A stretch of DNA of 64,000 bases from Lepidodermella squamata (Eukaryota > Gastrotricha). This document shows, piece by piece, positions 24,618-37,703 of the stretch. The notes under the pieces were generated by a model that saw only the letters and a list, made by a program, of their open reading frames with translations, was not told the origin of the DNA and searched no databases. Each line of letters begins with the position of its first letter. Positions within the stretch are counted from its first letter, which is position 1. The stretch is from contig JBLDXI010000001.1 in the NCBI GenBank assembly GCA_047495785.1, positions 2,604,001 to 2,668,000 of the forward strand, in the 5' to 3' direction. A program made the position numbers and the translations under genes.

Positions 24618-25358
24618 CCCTAACTTTCGTGTATTTTTACCGCTTGTGAAATCTATTGGATGCTGCTGCTTCGTACTATTTGTAGCTTGCTGTTGTTTAT
24701 CTTTCTGAAATTGATGACATGCGCCACTATTGTTTGTCCATAACTTCGCATTAATTTATTTTACTAGCTCGCGTTTTTCTTTCTAATTTTGATTAGCATA
24801 AACTGGAATGTTTGTGAAAATCGTGAAGATTTAAATTAGAATAGTCTTGCTCTTTTCAAAGTTCTTGACAGCTTTTGAAGCGTTATAACTTAGCCTTCCA
24901 ATCAGTCATTTGATGCCTGCGAAAACCCCAGAGTGCCTAGTCGCCACTAGCTGACTCACATTCCTCTCTGTTTGCAGTGGCGTGCGTGTTCGGAAAAAAT
25001 CATGTTGGTATCTATTTGACTACAACTCTTGATGCAATATACCAAACGTATTGATTGATCATATGGCTAAACACAAGAACAATCGCTGGGCGAACGGTTG
25101 TAATTGTTGTCACATGTCGTCCCTACATTTTACGCCGATCATGCTGCTAAAAATTTCCTTCGTTTTCTTTGTATGATGACAAACAACGATGGTCATGTTC
25201 CAATCTAATTATTATTCCCTGTTATACGCTAATTAAGTGCGGAAAACGATGAATATTATTGATTTATATGAAAGACGTAATGAAGCTTTAAACATCAATA
25301 AAAAGCTTGAAATTTTTCATTTGTGTCTTTTTGTTGAAATTAGTAGTTGCGATTTTTC
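24618..25358. other. Intergenic region CAPZB-GTPBP6
   Basis: 3' UTR of CAPZB and upstream region of GTPBP6. AATAAA-like signals lie near 25298. No gene recognised. Confidence 0.4.
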
Positions 25359-27950
25359 ATGATATCGATTCGAGCATGTTTGCGCAGAAGCGTGTCGGTT
25401 TTTGCCCGGCGACCTCTCTCGAGTAAAACTACGATTGGCTCAGAAAATGACGAGGCGGAGTGTGATTTGACGACAAAACTCGATAATCAATTCCAGCAAC
25501 AGGTTTACCGAGATATAATCGAATCTTTGACCAGAAAATGGCGCCTACCCGACGCCGAACACAGCGTTTTCGTAATTCAGCCTGATTTCAAGTATAAGAT
25601 GAAGAAAAATTACCTGACAACTGTAAAATACCAGATGGAAGAATCGGTAGCATTGGTCGAAAGCTTGCCAAAGTGGCAAGTCGTTGACAAGGTTATTTTT
25701 CGCCAAGGAATTTGCCGAATTTTGGGAAATAATTTTAATTACAGACAATTTGCTCCGTCAAATATCAGCGAAGTATGTTTTTCGGGCCTGGTCAGCTATC
25801 CTTGTTGGCTAAAAGAGTCCACCAGCCTACTGATGGCAACAAATCACGAGTTTCAGCCGTATTCGTCAGTGTCAACATGTTGACGTCTAGTCAATTGACG
25901 CGACTACGCAAGGTTTTTCAGTGCGATGTTTACGACCGCTACGCCTTGGTTCTCGAAATTTTCCGACGCCACGCGAAGAGTGCAGAATCGCGGCTGCAAG
26001 TCGCCCTCGCCGAAGTGCCGTATGTTCGAGCTCGAATCGGCGAGATCATCAGGGCGAAATCTCTCGATCAAATCGGAGGTGGTCTAAGCGCGGTATGCGG
26101 ACCCGGCGAAACTCTAACAGAGCAACTGAAGCGTTTTCTTCATGTAAGCTGCTGAATTTCCAATAAATATTTTTCATCCAGTTTTTTGTCAATCCTGATT
26201 TTTTTTCTTTAATTTAGCATCGTGAGTCCCATATTCTAGCGCAATTAAAACGGGTTGAAGAACAGCGATCTACCCTAAGATCAGCTCGCCAACGTCGCGA
26301 ACTGCCCAGCGTAGCAGTAGTAGGCTACACCAATGCTGGGAAAACATCCTTAGCTCGATTACTATCAGGAGACACCAGTCGCCTAGTGCCGAATTCGCGG
26401 CTTTTCGCCACGCTCGACGTCACATCGCATGGTGCCAGGTTACCATGCGGCCTACGGGTCGTATACCTCGATACGGTTGGATTTCTGTCCGATTTACCCA
26501 CTCAGCTTGTTGCAGCTTTCAAGTCAACACTCGAAGACGTCAGAACAGCTGTAAGTTTGGAACTTCATTTTAAATCGTTTTTCGTAACTTTAATTTTAGT
26601 ACTATTTTCGGCATAAAAATCGATTATGGTTTTCAGAAAAAAATTCACTGCAAATTTATTGTATTTTCAGTGAAATCGGCAAAATAGTTTCAATTTTTTC
26701 AATTATTAAGGAACTTATAAATTTTACGTTGGGCATTTTTGAAAATTTTGATTCACAAAAATACCGTAGCGCAGACAATCGTGAACAGGGTTACCTGGGA
26801 CACTTTAGTCATTCCTGGTGATTAAATTTTCAGGGTTCAACGTTAGGAAAAGCGAAATTTTCGGATAAAATTCTCCGCCTCGACTGCTTTTGTTAGACAA
26901 AAAATTCAAGGTGATTGGAGCAATCAGCGATCCTAACAGAATGTTTAAAGTTTTTTTTATCTTGGATGTCATTTTGGCGTGGGTTTCGATTTCTGAATTT
27001 TGGTTTTATTTTGGGAAAAAGTTTGGCTTTTTGATTTCTGTAATCAAAGGAAAAACTAAATTTTCTTCAAAAAACGACCCGGATTTACGAGGCAAATCGT
27101 TGAAACTCGCAAAGCGGTTGTATGTGCAAATTAAATTTTAAAATCAACCACCAAATACTTAGCCAAACACTTTAAATTGCTTAAGATCAGGAAACAGAAA
27201 ATCCTAAAATCTTCAGGAAAATTATGAATCACCCTGTACACATTTGGTTCAAAGTTCAGAATTTTGAGCCAACGTTTCAGCGTTTTACCTTCCAAAAACA
27301 TGACGTTGTCCAGAGTTACCCCTCTTTACCGTATTTCTCTTATTTCTAACTTTCTCTCTTTGGCCGTCAAAAGCTATATTGTAAATTGATAGTGATTAGG
27401 CCTTGAATTGACGATTATGCAATGCTATTTGCAACAGGATGTAATACTGCACGTCATCGACCTGAGTAACCCCGATTGGCCGAACCAACGCCAAGAAGTG
27501 CTGTCGACGCTGGAGAGCCTACAGCTGCCGAAACCGCTCCTCGCCTCCATCATCCAGGTCGGCAATAAGGCCGACAGTTTCGCGTGCGATATCGACAGCG
27601 TGTCCGCGCTCGCCGGCCCGTCGACGATCTGCATTTCCGCGCGTGATGGCGCCGGTGTGGGCCGCCTTATCGATGCAATCGAGCGCGTTGTTCTGGCGAA
27701 CACGGGCCGGCGCGTCGTGCGCCTGCGCATCCCCACCGCCGGGCCGCACCTGGCCTGGCTGCACCGCGAACGCGCGTTGATTGCGACTCGCGAATCAGCC
27801 GCTGATGGGCGCTCGCTTGTTGTCGATGCGCTGTTCACCGAGGCATCGCTGGGCCGGTTTCGCGCCCAGTTCGGAACACCCGGTGGAAACAGCCGGAAAG
27901 ACGCGCATGATAGCGATGATGATAATGATGATAATGAAGAAAAGCAATAA
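25359..27950 (+). CDS. GTPBP6: HflX-type GTPase, GTPBP6 orthologue (mitochondrial)
   Basis: Model: join(25359..25691, 25745..26143, 26218..26550, 27438..27950), 525 aa. The Arg-rich, acid-poor N-terminus (RACLRRSVSVFARRPLSS) suggests mitochondrial import. HflX features follow: FFGPGQL, the VYDRYALVLEIFRRHAKS and LQVALAEVPY blocks, then the G domain with G1 GYTNAGKTS, LFATLDVT, G3 DTVGF and G4 NKAD. GTPBP6 recycles and helps assemble mitoribosomes. The first intron (25692-25744) uses a weak donor GTTATT, chosen because it restores the family alignment in phase. The last intron (887 nt) is unusually long for this window. The last exon is clearly more GC-rich than its surroundings and ends in an Asp/Asn-rich tail. 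Confidence 0.9.
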
Positions 27951-30369
27951 ATATTACGAGTATTTTGTTTACTGCAAGTGCGCCTTTTGAGTACGCTGAC
28001 ATGTTGGAGATCCAGAGTTATTTATTAATTAACGAGCAATTTGAAGCAGAAAGTCGGTATCGAATTTTTCCCAGAATATTCAATTAGCACCCGAAAACAA
28101 GTGTCGGTTGCCGAATCAATTTGGTTCCAAAATTATGTTTCAGGCGCCGATGTGAATTTTCAGATACGTCTTGTAACAGCAAGATTGAGTCGGAATTTTC
28201 AAGGTATAAAATATAAAACATTGAACGGAATGCGAAACGCCTAAAAGTCAATAAAACAACTGCTGAAAGGTCAAGAATTATTTTTTTTTTGCAGAAAAAA
28301 ATAATATATTCCTCGTCAAATTTCATAATTTGTTATGCGTCAAATAATTTTATTCTCTTTATAACATCGTTTCCGTGGCTCCTAATCATCTGGCGCCGAC
28401 ATTTTTGATAGGGAAGGATTCGAGGAATCGAACGAGTCCTAAATCGACGAATAAGATTTCACCAAATCAGAGATATAATAGAAATTCTGAAGCCTTATCT
28501 GTCTTATTTAAAAAAATTAATTATAGTTGAAAGCATAAGAGGAACTGATTACTTGGTGCCAACAGTTAGGTATATTTTTGCTGAGGAAAAAAGTATGGTC
28601 CGCAGATAATAACGAGTTGGGTTCCTGAAGAGTTGTACGTCTGTTTAAACCCGGAATTTTCAGTCGGCGGCATATATGAAGGAGATCTAATTTCTGTCTC
28701 TAATTTCAATAATTTTTAGTTATAGCGTAAACGCACGCTTTGAGGTCACCATTTTGATGAATGAATAAGTCATTCTCATTATCTTATTTTAGCAATTAAA
28801 TTCGATTTTAGAATTATTCGATTTTGTCTTGATATGACCAGGCCTTATTGATCACACTTTTGGTATAGGTGTATGGTACTATCCATATTTTCTTCAGCTT
28901 GTTTGTTTCTGTCCAACTTTTTTGACCGCATTGGTTGAGACTCATTTCTGGCCCATTTCCGCGTCATATCTCTATAATTTCCGTGAATAGATGACTCTGG
29001 TTGAGATGACCTTTCACCAAGAAAATTGACCGGTCATCAGCTCGGAGCAACCGTATCACCCGGATTTGCACCCCGGAAACACCCGAAAGATAATGATGAT
29101 GATGGCGAGGAAAATCCGTAATAAATACAAAAGCATTAGGGCTTACATGCGATTATGTTTATATTTTACGAGCTAAACAATAAAAGCTGACAGGTTATCG
29201 ACAACGCTTACGGGGCGTAATCGCGCTCAAGAGGCTGTCAGCGCTCGGGATTTACGCGTCGTGAAGATGCGCGCGTGCGATGATGGTGGCCGTAGCGGAA
29301 CCCGAGAAGATCACGCGCGTACACGCGCCCATCATTAACGATGATGATGACGTCGCCATCATAAATCCGTACAACCACTCTTCTGCAGCCAATTAGTGCT
29401 GGGCGCAAACCCGAACGCGAGTGTGTAACGAGGTGAGCGGGCGCGCGCGCGTGTCTGACATGTATCACCCACCAGTCGAAATGCACATGTGCGCGACTGC
29501 GGAATGGAAATATAAGACCCGCGTGGTGTAATCCGGGTCTGGTTCGGCTTTTTACAGTCGCGCCTGGCATCAATCTCTCGCGTCGGTTGGCCGGCTTTGA
29601 GCTGTGGCAATCGAGCCGCGCCACATTTTTGCCCGTCCTGCGCTAATGCGAACGGCTTTGGCTTGTCGCAACAACTCGCGCACTACACAACAAAACCGCC
29701 GGGTGCCGTTCGGGCGCTAATTTACGGGCTCAACGCGCGCGCAATCACAAACGGCGGCAGTCGTCGGTTTTATTAGAGTCAGATTTAGCTTCGGAGACAC
29801 ACCACAACACGCATTTATTAGTCGTTAGTTTCTAGTTAGATTTATAACACGCGTACAGTTTTCAACACCACCTCCCACTACACATCACCGGCCGGGTAAT
29901 GATTTGCTACCAACTACTACTAGTGTGCTGCTGGTCTCGGGTATCACCATATCACGCGCGGCCGCCGACACTCGGTGTCGAGACCGTTGGCGCAGAACGG
30001 TAATTTTTCATTAGGCAAGACATTCGAGTCGCGTCGACGGCTGCTCGCTCTCGCCGCGCTCCACTGGCAAGCCCGTCGCCCTTTTGCACTATTTATTACT
30101 GCCACATAGGTATCGCCTAGCTAATAAAGCTCGACGTGATATAAATTTCTCTCTACCGTTGTACACCTGTGTGTAAAATTTTCATCACCAGGCCATGAAA
30201 ATTTCGCGCGCATGTGTCGCATTTTTATGTGTTTTTGATCTTCTCCGACTGCGCTTCATCAGTTCCTGATTTTTATTCTCCTCATCATAGATACGCAGAC
30301 GAGTCAGTTTGTCTGTCGTTCTGTTTTTATTACTGTGTTTTCCAGCCGAGCTCCTGTTTTGGCCATATC
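27951..30369. other. Intergenic region upstream of basonuclin
   Basis: AT-rich to about 29.1 kb, then GC-rich with many CG dinucleotides. Several open frames on both strands in the GC-rich part (for example 29238-29624 minus) show no domain, splice partner or start context and look like composition artefacts. Confidence 0.4.
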
Positions 30370-30441
30370 ATGCAGTCACCGCCATTGTCGACTGAATCAC
30401 TCTCGCCAGCAATCGCCAAGTTTTTCGCCATTTTTCAAAAA
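30370..30441 (+). CDS. Candidate distal first coding exon of basonuclin
   Basis: ATG 30370 opens 24 codons (MQSPPLSTESLSPAIAKFFA, then IFQK) ending in phase 0 at a good donor GTGAGT. The strong polypyrimidine acceptor ending at 32670 (TTTTTTGCTTACAG) is also phase 0 and lies directly before the conserved [14 protein letters not shown], where basonuclin homology begins. Splicing the two gives a 797-aa protein and removes the Ser/Asn-rich leader encoded from 32539. Inferred from splice sites only. Confidence 0.4.
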
Positions 30442-32443
30442 GTGAGTTTTAAGGAGGAATTTTCTTATTATTAGTTTGCTGGCCTTTTTTATTACATGGC
30501 TCGTGCGCGACCTAAATGACCGATTTCGCGTTTTGAGCCTCCCCTCTCGACATAATTAAGCCACTCTCGTCGATGATGACGATGGTTGTACCGATGGCGT
30601 AACAGGCCAGACTTTTATTACCATCGTCAACGTCGAGTTATTACCGAATAGAGCAGAGCCGGAAGCGTGACACGCGCGCCTCTTTTACTAATAACGTCGC
30701 GGAATGCGCGCTTGATTGACGTATTGGGCCGGTGGAAGAGAGCTAGTAAGCGAGTAAAAGCCATCACAGTCGGGTTTTGTCTCGCTCGCGACTACCCGCT
30801 AGAAATGCCCATCCACCCCAGCCAGCGATGTGCTTTTCGGTGCCAGCGTTGTCAAAATGAAATCAGCAACTTGTATAATTTCATCACTGCTGTCTGGCGA
30901 CACTGCAGAAGTCAAAATCGAATCCTGTGTAATACACAAGTCATAAGTCACCATCATAGCGCGCGTCATGTTGTCATGATGTTAATTTGACACGCTGGGC
31001 GCGACATATCGATCGATTCTCCAGTCGTCGCGACGTCTTGATCGACAATTTTTGTCACCGTGCTCTCGTTTGACGCGAGTTTTTTTTCCATCCCTCGTCA
31101 GCGCAAATTACTGCTCAGACAATTTTTTATTTCATCCTCCCTGCAATAAATCATCATCATCACCGGACGGCGACACAGATGTGCATGTGTTCCTTTTTTC
31201 GAGTAATTTTTTAGTTGCTGGATTATTGAAAAATCTCCATGACAGCTCGTTTAGCGACGAGATCACGTCCCACCAGGTTTTTCGCGCGGCGCTGCAATAA
31301 TCCGCGCGCCACCGGCGAGGACGTGCCTGCTTTGCAAACGTGAAATTTTTATTACACCCAGCGCGCGACGGATGACCCGAATTACCTAAAACCGGTAGTC
31401 GTCGCATTATTGCACTTCGCCCACCGACAGTTCGTTTACACGTCAATAATTCAAATTCCGCCTGACCTAGATAGATTTTAAAATTAATCATCGCGATTTT
31501 ATTGCGTGTCAGATAAATTCTGGAGGTGAGCTTTTTTCTTGGCTACTTGAGAAAAGTCGCGCCCCATCTCGATTTATTTTGTTGTTGCTGATTTTGCTGC
31601 TGCTGTTGCTGTTGTTGTTATTGTTGTTGATCATCTGGTGCAATAATTCAGCGGCTGTCTGTTCGGCGGCTGTCTACGCTGGCTTTAAGTGCGATCACCC
31701 TCTAGTATAAACATGCGCACGCCTTGCTTGGACGGTCAAAATATAACACCATCGCGATTGCGATTCTTCAGGCCCGTGGTTATAAATAAAGATAATACCG
31801 TGTAGAGCGCGCCGTCGCCCGTTCACCGCAATACTATCTCGTGCGTTCATAAACAGTGTTGCGGCTTTGGCCCGTAGTGGTGGTGGTGATGTTATTATTA
31901 TTATTCGTCGAAACCAGCTCGCGTGTTGATTTCTATAGCTGCTGCCGCTGCCGTCTTCTTCGACGCCGAGCGAGAGCAGCAATTTCAGCAGCCATCACCG
32001 AGGCTGATCGCTGACGGCAGCGCACACGCTCCCTGAGCCTGCAAATACAAACACGCGCGCCGTAGCAAAATGATGATCATCGCATCGCCGTCTTCTCATG
32101 CTCTCTAATACCTTTGGCCTGCTGCTGTCTTGTTAGTGGAAAGTGCGATGCGCGCGCATACGTTTATAAATAATACGCCGCGATCGCCCGGCCGCTGACT
32201 TTTTGCTGCTGCCTCGCCTGGTATTAAAACACACGTGGTGGTGGTGGTGGCTGGTAATGCACGGTAACTTATCGGACGCAATCACGGGCCTGACTGGCGC
32301 GCGCGCTGCTACGCTTCGTCATTCGTACATATGGCAGACACATTGGTTGTTTCGCGATCGGAAGCAGCAACTTCTTATTCTTCCGCCGCCGTTGCCGCTG
32401 ATATCTGCGTGGCCCTCGTCGATAAATACAAGCACGGCCGCGT
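30442..32443. other. GC-rich upstream region with triplet repeats
   Basis: Holds TGC/TGT triplet runs at about 31579-31631 and a GGT run at about 32236-32252. No supported coding exon. Likely regulatory or first-intron sequence of basonuclin. Confidence 0.4.
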
Positions 32444-32451
32444 CTATAAAA
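32444..32451 (+). promoter_or_regulatory. TATA box candidate for proximal basonuclin promoter
   Basis: TATAAAAG in a GC-rich setting, 88 bases before ATG 32539. A start site about 30 bp downstream would leave a short 5' UTR. Confidence 0.45.
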
Positions 32452-32538
32452 GTGCCAGTCTCGCCGCGCATAAAATTCCTACCTCATCCACCCCCTTGAG
32501 CTAAGACACAGCTAATAAAGTGCGCAGCTCCATTTTCG

Positions 32539-35315
32539 ATGCGTCCAACATTTTCGGGTAACCATAATACCAGCAGCAGTAACAGCAACAGCAAGGCTAT
32601 GTCGTCGCGTTCAAAACCCAACGCTGTTACGTCGACAAATTCTACGTCTGCTTCTGTTTTTTGCTTACAGTCGATTCGCTGTACGATTCCGAACTGCTCG
32701 TGTCAGTGTTTCGAACCCGGCACTAAATCGCCGACTCAACTTCGCATCTGCGACGGCTGCCATCATTCCTGGGTTGTTCACGGTAAGCAATTTTTTAATT
32801 GACTTTTTCCGATTTGCTTGTCTTATGACACCTTTTATTGCGCGATGAGTTTTCTCGGATTATTGTCGTGCGCATTTTATTACTTCGCTTTCATATTATT
32901 AAGGAGGAGTTTTTATTTTCGCCCTCAAATTGGGTCACAGCAATTTAATGATGATTACGTGAATTTCAGCCCTCGACAAACTGCGTGTATCTAACCCATA
33001 TCAAATGGCTCATGCCGAGCCAGTGACCAGCAGTTCGGCCTTCGACGTCGCCTCGCTGGCTCTCTATGGCACTCGTGCCATTCCGATTCGAGTGAAGGTG
33101 CTGCTAGATAAAATTTTCGCACAACTACCACCCGATCACCTGCTGCAACTACTCGGCCGCTTGAATTGGTCTCACGACGACTACGTCCGCGGCTACGTCA
33201 AAGTCGACCCAGCCACTGGCGCACCAGTCGAGAACTGGACGATGGCGACTCGCGACGAGGAGGCCATCATCATTCAACAGTTCTTCCGCTTCGCCGAGAC
33301 GTATTCCATCGCGCATGAATTGCTGCTCCAAGACGCGAAAGACCGCCAGGACAGCTTCCAACAAGCCCTGACCCTACATTCAGCTGTCGGCGGCGCCGAG
33401 TCGCAAATTCGTAAATTTCTCGAGACGAGTGGCCTCGGCGCTGTGTCGAGCGGCGCTCAGAACATTCTTCAAGCATCAGCCCTAGCCTCGGCGTTGAATT
33501 CGTTCGCCGGCTCTTCCTTCCCCGGTGCTTTCCCAGGCCTAGTAGCGGCACAGGCTGCCGCCAACCCAGTTCAGGCTGTGGTTCAAGCCGCGGCGGCGCA
33601 AAATCTGCCAACGGCTAGGTCAAATGGCGTTCAGGCCTCGCCTCTCGCTAGCCTACCCACTCGGCAGCCCATGCCATTCGCCAATGCGCCAGCTGATCAA
33701 ATGTAATTTTTTATTTTAAATAAAAATTGAAATTGAAAAATTAAATTTGAAATGAAAAAATTGAGTAAAAATTTAAAATTTAAAATTTAATTTAAAAATT
33801 GAATGAAATAAAAAATAATAATTTGTAAATTTTTTTAGTTCCAGTTCTGGTCTTCCTCTGAATCTCGTAAAGAAAGAACGGCCCGTCGCCAGCTCATCGA
33901 CGCCAAATATTCAGAATTTCTCGGCTAAACCTGCCACTCACCACACCTCTCGCCTCTCGCTCATGACCCCGGACGAGCGGAACAGCGTCAGCGGCGGAGA
34001 TGAGTCGAACGTCGTCGACGATTCGCCGGCAACCACGCAAAAATCGTCGTCCGCTCCCCACCGCCAACCAGCCGGTTCGATCGACCGCTCGTCCTACGGC
34101 TACGGCGGCACGATTGTCTCGCCGACCACAGGTAAAAAGCGGGTCCTGTGCCAGGCATGCGGGAAAACTTTCTGCGACAAGGGCGCGCTGAAAATTCACT
34201 ACAGCGCCGTTCATCTTCGCGAGATGCATCGTTGTTCGATTCCTGGCTGTAATATGTACTTCAGCTCGCGGCGTAGCCGCAACCGCCATTCGGCTAATCC
34301 GAACCCGAAATTGCACTCACCCTACCGGCAGCGGGTTGTAATTGACGGCCGGCCGAGCGACGTGAACAGTCAGTCGAATTTCGAGGACAATGCGTCGTCG
34401 ACTAGTGAGAACCGCCGTAGCCAGGCCGATGCCAATAACTCGATTGTTTCCGACAACGAAGAGGCTGAGATCAACTGTGTTGTAGACGACGATGATTGCG
34501 ATGAGGAGCAGCCGTCTCAGGGCGGCTTTGTCGTGCCAGGTAGCAGTAAACGGCCAGGGTTCGACATGTCGCAAAGTGACGATGAAAACGGCGTTGAAAC
34601 GTGTTCGTCATATCAGGACGGTGTTGTTGCGATCAGCACAGCCCCGGCTGCGGCGAAGCGGCGGAAATCAGCCGTTCCAGTTCGGGTTGTTCGATTCCGG
34701 GCGGAAGATGACGGAACTGCCGAGTCGTTGGATCAAATGATGATGATGCAGGGCGATCTCGAAATGGATAACGGCGATGAATCTCGCTCGCCATCCCCCG
34801 CCTCGTCAGTTTCCTCGTCCCAGAATAAAGAGCTGTTAGCTACAGGTGACCAGTACGTCGAGCCTAGTATTGAAATTCCGGTCGATCCGAACAACCCTCG
34901 CCAGTGTCCGATGTGTAAAAAGTACTTCCAGAACCCGTTTTCTATGCGGTTGCACTATCAAAACGTCCACCTTAAAGTGAAACATTTCTGCACGGTACCG
35001 GGTTGTAACTCTGTATTCCCGTCGAAGCGGTCACGTGACCGCCACGCTTCGAACGCGAATCTTCACCGGCGAATCAGCGGTGGCGGGCTTGATTTGACCA
35101 ACAACTCGCGATCGATGTCGCCGTCGGCTGAAGTCATAATGATGGCGACGCCGCCTCTTGCCCATAATTCTTCGTCGTCGACGAGCTCGCCGCCGAACAA
35201 TAACAACTCGTCGTTTCATCATCGTTCCATGCACAACGAATCGCCTAGTGTTAAGGACGAGCCAGAGGCGTGGTCGTCTTCCGACAAAACTCAAGCAGCC
35301 ATTACGGCCGTGTAA
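32539..35315 (+). CDS. Basonuclin/disco-type C2H2 zinc-finger transcription factor
   Basis: Model: join(32539..32782, 32970..33702, 33839..35315), 817 aa. After a Ser/Asn/Thr-rich leader comes the basonuclin N-terminal module: [34 protein letters not shown], then [26 protein letters not shown] and YVRGYVK. A paired zinc-finger unit [20 protein letters not shown] ... [30 protein letters not shown] is nearly identical to vertebrate basonuclin. A second pair ([10 protein letters not shown] ... [21 protein letters not shown]) lies near the C-terminus. Acidic and Ser-rich linkers separate them. It is a nuclear DNA-binding regulator. The start is uncertain, since a distal exon at 30370 is also possible. 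Confidence 0.93.
33715..33835. repeat. AT-rich AAATTTAAAATTT tract in basonuclin intron
   Basis: Low-complexity A/T runs fill the 136-nt second intron, similar to the tract at 7201-7300. Confidence 0.6.
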
Positions 35316-36569
35316 TTCGGTGTTTTTCATAAACAAAAGAATGTATAGATTATTATTGTTATAAACGATTATATTACTAGTCATTGTTTCCTGTGCCTTT
35401 CGCCGGCTATAATTATGCGTGGGAATCTCTAGTCAACAGCGCTTCCTGCTTGTAAATAATAACTATGTTAAAATTTTTATAATTTTTCTATTAATTTTCA
35501 AAAAAATTTGACATCGATATTTGCGCCAATCAACTTCAGCCGTGTTCATCTTGCCAATGCACGCTGTTGCTGTACAAAAATTGATATTATTAATATTTAA
35601 TATTCGTTGTGTAAATACTGCGTTATTTCTACGTTTAACTGCTGAATATCTATAAATCATATTTCATATTATTGTAATTACGAGCAAATACCACAAATCA
35701 AACTGCTTTTTCGCACCCTGTTATGCCACGCATTTCTCCATCGTTCCGGTTTTGCGTCATCGAACGAATGATTTAATAGCTTGCGCCAGTTGAGGCGAAA
35801 CCTTTGCCTGCTATATTTCTTTCCTCGCGTCATGGCCTCAATCATATAGTATTATTGCGACGTTCGAGCTGTAAATAATTCAACGAAAATCAAACACACC
35901 ATTTTTTGAATGCGATCAATCAACTAGAATGCCTATTGAAAAATATGGAGCTTGTGAATTTTTTTATATGAGTTTCGAAAAAATAACTGATTGTGTTTTC
36001 TGACGTTCGGAACAGACTGATCCGCCTTAATTTGTTGCAAAGATGCTATATTATATTGTAGAGCGTGCGAAGCATGTGTTAAAATTTTAAATAAACCGCT
36101 AAAATTTGCTGATGAAAAAAGCCAGTCTTTTAAAAATTCAGTTTTATTTACAGCTGATAATCTCATCTTCGGAGTGTTTTCGATCGGCCGACAATTCAAT
36201 AATTTTTAAAGGCACTGGTGTGCTTTAACATAAAACAAAAATTATTGCTGGTATAAAATAGTAATTATATCACAAAGCCAGCCGATGGTACACGTCTTGG
36301 CACAAATTAAATGAGGCGAGTGATCCACAAAATCTACTGATCTATGAAAAACGGTGGTACAAAATTGGCATTTCAGTGGAAAGAAAACAACAGAATTCTG
36401 CGAAATCTGTCGAAATTAAACGGTGAATTCCGCATTTACAATCCATGAACAGCAGGCCGAACACCACTATCTAATTGGAACGTTTTTGGTAGCAATATAC
36501 GGGATATTTTGAAAAACACTAGTAAAACGAAAGATACGCCTATTGTGCGAGGCTAAAGGGAAGATTTTT
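35316..36569. other. 3' region of basonuclin and convergent spacer
   Basis: AT-rich convergent 3' ends; no coding exon supported. ORFs on the minus strand (35463-35660, 35933-36199) lack motifs. Confidence 0.4.
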
Positions 36570-37424
36570 CTATCGTGGGACTACAATCGCGTTGTCAGAA
36601 ATGCCGATTCGACGTTGAATAGCTACAGCAGCTCGCCGTTTCATTTCCTCGCCTGGCGTGGATGACCGCGGCTCTTCTGAGGCCTCATCTTGGCGCTCGC
36701 CGTTAGCAGCCCCTCGTGGAAGCACATCGACGTCCTCGGCGAATCTGATACCGCGAACTGTCGTACTTTTCGGGCGAATTCTCACAGCAATATCGTCACT
36801 TTCCGCATCGCGATGACGGCCGCTTTGAGGACGCTGGTGCTGCTGGTTGCCCAGTAAATTCGGCTCGTAGTACTGAACTTCGTTTTTCAACGGCCGGTCC
36901 TGGACAGCTAGAATGCCAGACGGGGGTCGTTTGGTTCCGAGAGGGATATTGAGCGTGGGATGGGCTCGGTTTTGCCGCCGAGCGGCGATTACTTGCGATG
37001 CTTGCACGCGAGGGCTGATATTAGGTTGCAAACCCTGGGCGTATATGAAAGGCACATTTTGCATGCTACCAGAAGAGCCCGTGATCTTGAGATCCTTCGC
37101 ATTATAGAGCCCGTCCTATACATATATCCATCAGAATAAAGTCACGCCATTTCACAATAAAATTGCGCTCACCTTCGAATAGCGATTCGGATCGTCGTAA
37201 CGAGTTCCACTGCTTTGTGATGCTGGCCGCAGGCCAAACAACTCCATTTTATCCGTGGTCTAGAAAACACGAATAAATTATTAATTTCAATGCGTGTGCG
37301 CGAAAATTACGGCTTTAGGTTGGCGATAATTAACGCCACGCTTAGGGGTGGTTTCCCTAATTACTATTCGCTTTCCAGGAATAATGTCATGAGGCTTAAA
37401 TTTTTGAACACTATACGAAGCCAT
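36570..37424 (-). CDS. Unrecognised protein, Arg/Pro/Gln-rich
   Basis: Model: complement(join(36570..37115, 37173..37259, 37311..37424)), 248 aa, all joins in phase 0. The reading frame, short introns and good splice sites make it a credible gene. The sequence is basic and polar with no membrane segment or signal peptide. Visible features are a basic N-terminus (SVQKFKPHDIIPGKRIVIRE), an RYDDPNRYSK segment, a central disordered region rich in Arg, Gln and Pro, and a basic, alanine-bearing end (KRRAAVAIQRRIGISD). I do not recognise the family; a cytoskeletal or RNA-associated role would be a guess. It lies 279 nt downstream of the coiled-coil gene on the same strand. An upstream in-frame extension to 37481 is possible but crosses a palindrome. 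Confidence 0.6.
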
Positions 37425-37474
37425 TTCACTTGCGTTAAGTGCGTGTAAAACGAATATAATACCGAGACATAAAC

Positions 37475-37498
37475 TCGTCAAGTAAGCTTACTTGACGA
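37475..37498. promoter_or_regulatory. 24-bp perfect palindrome
   Basis: TCGTCAAGTAAG followed directly by its exact inverse complement. It lies about 50 bases upstream of ATG 37424 on the minus strand, between two head-to-tail genes. Could be a dimer binding site or an RNA hairpin. Confidence 0.6.
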
Positions 37499-37703
37499 CG
37501 TTAATGATGTTGCCAAGTGGATGGTTCTTGGAATCAATAAAGCGCAGGGCATGGGAATGTTTGACCCGTCACTCTTTATCAATACTTTTTAAAAAATTAA
37601 TAAGCGCAGGGGTGCAATATCGACCTGCATGCGGTTTTTAACAAAAAGTATTGCCAGTTATTGGCGACTTGAAATGAGTGCAACCTCTTGTAAGAAAAAA
37701 AAG

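Noticed and set aside
26890-27141. 83-aa ORF inside the GTPBP6 intron
   Set aside because: Intronic, AT-rich, no similarity to the host protein.
29238-32499. Many ORFs on both strands in the GC-rich region upstream of basonuclin
   Set aside because: GC-rich sequence has few stops; frames overlap each other and show repeats such as VVVV or poly-Ser without domains.
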